A stretch of DNA of 7,312 bases from positions 1 through 7,312 of the forward strand of contig CAKUOX010000096.1 of NCBI GenBank assembly GCA_934670175.1, given 5' to 3'. Positions 5,340 to 7,312 of the stretch are shown piece after piece. The notes under the pieces were generated by a model. It made no database searches. It had not been told where the DNA came from and saw only the letters and a list, made by a program, of their open reading frames with translations. Position 1 is the stretch's first letter. Each line of letters starts with the position of its first letter. The position numbers and the translations under genes were made by a program. This stretch comes from an uncultured Clostridia bacterium. GTDB taxonomy: Bacteria; Bacillota; Clostridia; Christensenellales; Aristaeellaceae.

Positions 5340-7009
5340 CCCATCGTATCTTCCGCTCGATCTGCGCGGTGGCGCTGGCCGTATTCATCGGCACCATGGT
5401 GCTGATCATGGACCTGCTCTACGGCTATTTTTCCGACCAGCAGATGAAGCAGCTGCGCCAGCAGGCGCGGCTTGCGGCGCAGGGCGTGTCCCACGAGGGC
5501 ATGGCCTATTTCACCGATCTGGATATGGACGGCTGCCGCATGACGTGGATCGGCGGCGACGGCGACGTGCTCTACGACAGCGAAGCCGACGCAGGCGCCA
5601 TGGACAACCACCTCGGGCGCGAGGAGGTGCAGCAGGTGCTTCAGGACGGCGAGGGCGAGAGCCGCCGCTATTCCGCCACGCTGACCCGACGGCAGATGTA
5701 TGTCGCCGTGCTGCTGGAGGACGGCAGCATCATTCGCGTATCCGACACGCAGTATACGGTGCTGACGCTGCTGGTCAGCCTCGCGCAGCCGATCATCATC
5801 GTCGTTGCGCTGGGGCTCGGGCTTTCGCTGTTTCTGGCATCGCGGCTGTCCAGGCGCATTGTAAAGCCGCTGAACGACATCAATCCCGAGCATCCGGAAA
5901 GCGCCGCCGTTTATCCGGAGCTGAAGCCGCTGGTCAACCGCCTGCGCAGCCAGCAAAACCAGCTTTCCCTGCAAAAAAAGAAGCTCATGCGAAAGCAGCA
6001 CGAGCTGGAGGCCGCCACGGGTTCCATGCAGGAGGGACTTGTCCTGCTGGACGAGGACGGCCTGATCATGAGCATCAACGGCGCGGCGCAGCGCATTCTC
6101 AGCGCGACGGATTACTGCGTCGGCAAGGATTTCATGCTGGTCAACCATTCGTTTGAAATACAGAATCTGCTGCGCCGCGCCGCGCTCGGCGAGCACGCCA
6201 CCGATGTGCTCACCCTCAACCGCGTCCGCTATCAGGTAAACGCAAGCCCCATTATTTTCGAAGGAACGCCCGCGGGCATCGTGCTTTTGCTGATCGACAT
6301 TACCGAAAAGCAGAAAAACGAGCAGCTGCGCCGCGAATTCACCGCCAATGTTTCCCACGAGCTGAAAACGCCGCTGCACACCATTGCCGGATACGCGGAA
6401 ATGCTGGCGTCCAGCATGGTGCGCCCCGAGGATGTGCCGAAGTTCTCCGCGCAGATTCTGTCAGACGCGAAGCGCATGACGGCGCTTGTGGAGGACATTA
6501 TCCGCCTTTCGCATCTGGACGAGGGCGCAGAGGACATGAAGCGCGAGCCGGTCGACCTGTTTGCGCTGGCGCAGCAGGCGACGGACAGCCTGCGCCGCTA
6601 CGCGGAGGAGGCCGAGGTCACGCTGACGCTGACCGGCGAGGCCGCGCCGCTGACGGGCATCCCGCAGCTGCTGAGCCTGATGATCCGCAACCTGTGCGAC
6701 AACGCCATCAAGTACAACCGGCGCGGCGGCAGCGTGAATGTCAACATCGAGAACGCCGGCGACGCTGTGCTGCTTTCCGTCAGCGATACGGGTATCGGCA
6801 TTCCCGAGGAGCAGCAATCGCGCGTATTCGAGCGCTTCTATCGGGTCAACAAGAGCCGTTCGCGCGAGCTGGGCGGCACGGGGCTGGGGCTTTCCATCGT
6901 CAAGCACGCCGCCCTGCTGCACAACGCCCGCATCGAGCTGAGCTCCGTGCCGGGCGAGGGCACCTGCATTACCGTGTGCTTCCCGCTTACTGACGCATCG
7001 GTCATATAA
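5336..7009 (+). CDS. PhoR/WalK-like sensor histidine kinase
   Basis: The 557-aa membrane sensor would autophosphorylate and pass phosphate to the response regulator. I use the ATG at 5336, which overlaps the regulator's TGA as ATGA and has GAGG 6 bases upstream; a longer frame from 5279 would run deep into the regulator gene. Layout: membrane segment 1 (about 9-29), an extracellular sensor of about 110 residues (30-140), membrane segment 2 (about 143-168), and a short HAMP-like linker with RIVKPLNDI (174-182). A coiled segment (200-228) and a PAS domain (about 228-325) follow, then HisKA with H341 in ANVSHELKTPLH. The ATPase domain has the N box NLCDNAIKYN (452-461), G1 DTGIGIP (484-490), F box FERFYR (498-503) and G2 GGTGLGLSIV (513-522). 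Nothing essential is missing. The architecture matches PhoR, PnpS or WalK kinases. The signal is unknown, and a phosphate role is inferred from the upstream transporter. Confidence 0.93.
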   Translation: MTHRIFRSICAVALAVFIGTMVLIMDLLYGYFSDQQMKQLRQQARLAAQGVSHEGMAYFTDLDMDGCRMTWIGGDGDVLYDSEADAGAMDNHLGREEVQQVLQDGEGESRRYSATLTRRQMYVAVLLEDGSIIRVSDTQYTVLTLLVSLAQPIIIVVALGLGLSLFLASRLSRRIVKPLNDINPEHPESAAVYPELKPLVNRLRSQQNQLSLQKKKLMRKQHELEAATGSMQEGLVLLDEDGLIMSINGAAQRILSATDYCVGKDFMLVNHSFEIQNLLRRAALGEHATDVLTLNRVRYQVNASPIIFEGTPAGIVLLLIDITEKQKNEQLRREFTANVSHELKTPLHTIAGYAEMLASSMVRPEDVPKFSAQILSDAKRMTALVEDIIRLSHLDEGAEDMKREPVDLFALAQQATDSLRRYAEEAEVTLTLTGEAAPLTGIPQLLSLMIRNLCDNAIKYNRRGGSVNVNIENAGDAVLLSVSDTGIGIPEEQQSRVFERFYRVNKSRSRELGGTGLGLSIVKHAALLHNARIELSSVPGEGTCITVCFPLTDASVI

Positions 7010-7044
7010 CACCCGTTTTTTGCCGATTCCCATCCTTTATAATG

Positions 7045-7078
7045 AAGTGCGCCCCCGCGATATTGCGGGGGCGCACTT
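7045..7078. terminator. long GC-rich hairpin between convergent genes, probable bidirectional terminator
   Basis: There is a perfect 14-bp stem (AAGTGCGCCCCCGC at 7045-7058 against 7065-7078) with a 6-base loop GATATT. It lies 35 bases past the kinase stop and 21 bases past the stop of the convergent iron-sulfur protein gene, where a shared terminator is expected. No T-tract follows on either strand, so it does not meet the classical intrinsic terminator rule. It may stop polymerase poorly or mainly protect 3' ends. Confidence 0.55.
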
Positions 7079-7099
7079 GCTTCGTAGGTCAGATCCGTT

Positions 7100-7312
7100 T
7101 TACTTTTCCACAACCTCCAGCAGCTCCATCGGGCAGGCCTTGGCACAGATGCCGCAGGCGATGCACTTGGACGCGGTTTCGCCTTCGAGCACCATAACCT
7201 TCATCGGGCAGGCCTCGACGCATTCGCCGCAGCCGACGCACTTCTTTTTGTTGATCATATACACGCCGGTCTTGGGATTCTGGGTGATGGCCTCGTGCTT
7301 GCAGGTGCGCAT
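7100..7312 (-). CDS. C-terminal part of a 4Fe-4S ferredoxin-type electron transfer protein
   Basis: Seventy residues are visible, reading in from the right edge to a TAA at 7102-7100. Two complete 4Fe-4S binding motifs of the CxxCxxCxxxCP type are present: C25, C28, C31, C35-P and C50, C53, C56, C60-P. The protein therefore probably carries two cubane clusters here and moves electrons at low potential in the cytoplasm. An ATG happens to be the last codon in the window, but I do not think it is the start. The leading MRTCKHEAITQNPKTGVYMI looks like the interior of a longer protein, where C4 would complete an earlier cluster, as in HycB/CooF-type multi-cluster subunits. The true N-terminus and the redox partner lie outside the window. 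The gene is convergent with the kinase gene and not obviously related to it. Confidence 0.85.
   Translation of the reverse strand: MRTCKHEAITQNPKTGVYMINKKKCVGCGECVEACPMKVMVLEGETASKCIACGICAKACPMELLEVVEK

Noticed and set aside
5315..6379. 354-codon minus-strand frame opposite the histidine kinase
   Set aside because: Shadow of the kinase coding strand, without a start signal or domain.
7038..7043. TATAAT on the plus strand near 7040 as a promoter
   Set aside because: No -35 match at the proper distance, and only a hairpin and a gene in the opposite orientation lie downstream.

Overview
The window looks like a chromosomal piece from a Gram-positive anaerobe of the class Clostridia. The evidence is strong AGGAGG-type ribosome binding sites, consensus sigma-A promoters, a lipoprotein signal, a tRNA-Lys with an encoded CCA end, a transporter-PhoU fusion and a bacterial ferredoxin-type protein. 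I cannot name the genus. The composition is two-sided: about 1-2350 is visibly AT-rich, while about 2850-7312 is GC-rich with G/C-ending codons. The boundary is close to the tRNA gene.

Left part (1-2575, all genes on the minus strand). This holds three exported proteins of unknown function: a lipoprotein cut by the left edge (LTGC lipobox), a cysteine-rich secreted protein of 225 aa, and a secreted protein of 349 aa that may be a beta-propeller. Between them is a gene-free stretch (880-1298) with three back-to-back hairpins, the last ending in a T-tract. A near-identical copy of that last hairpin lies at 2532-2572 and serves as the terminator of tRNA-Lys(CTT) (2576-2651, minus). The two hairpin copies are direct repeats that enclose the 349-aa gene.

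Right part (2652-7312). tRNA-Lys and a Na+/phosphate cotransporter gene diverge from a 200-bp intergenic region. The transporter (581 aa, two Na/Pi repeats plus a PhoU-like cytoplasmic domain) is followed, after a consensus promoter, by a response regulator and a histidine kinase whose start and stop codons overlap (ATGA). Together they resemble a phosphate uptake and phosphate sensing module of the PhoB/PhoR kind, in which the transporter carries the PhoU-like domain. Convergent to the kinase, across a long perfect hairpin, is the C-terminal part of a 4Fe-4S protein that runs off the right edge.

I see no CRISPR array, insertion sequence, recombinase or toxin-antitoxin pair, and no clearly new system. 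The most unusual material is the AT-rich cluster of exported unknown proteins beside the tRNA gene and its structured RNA elements.
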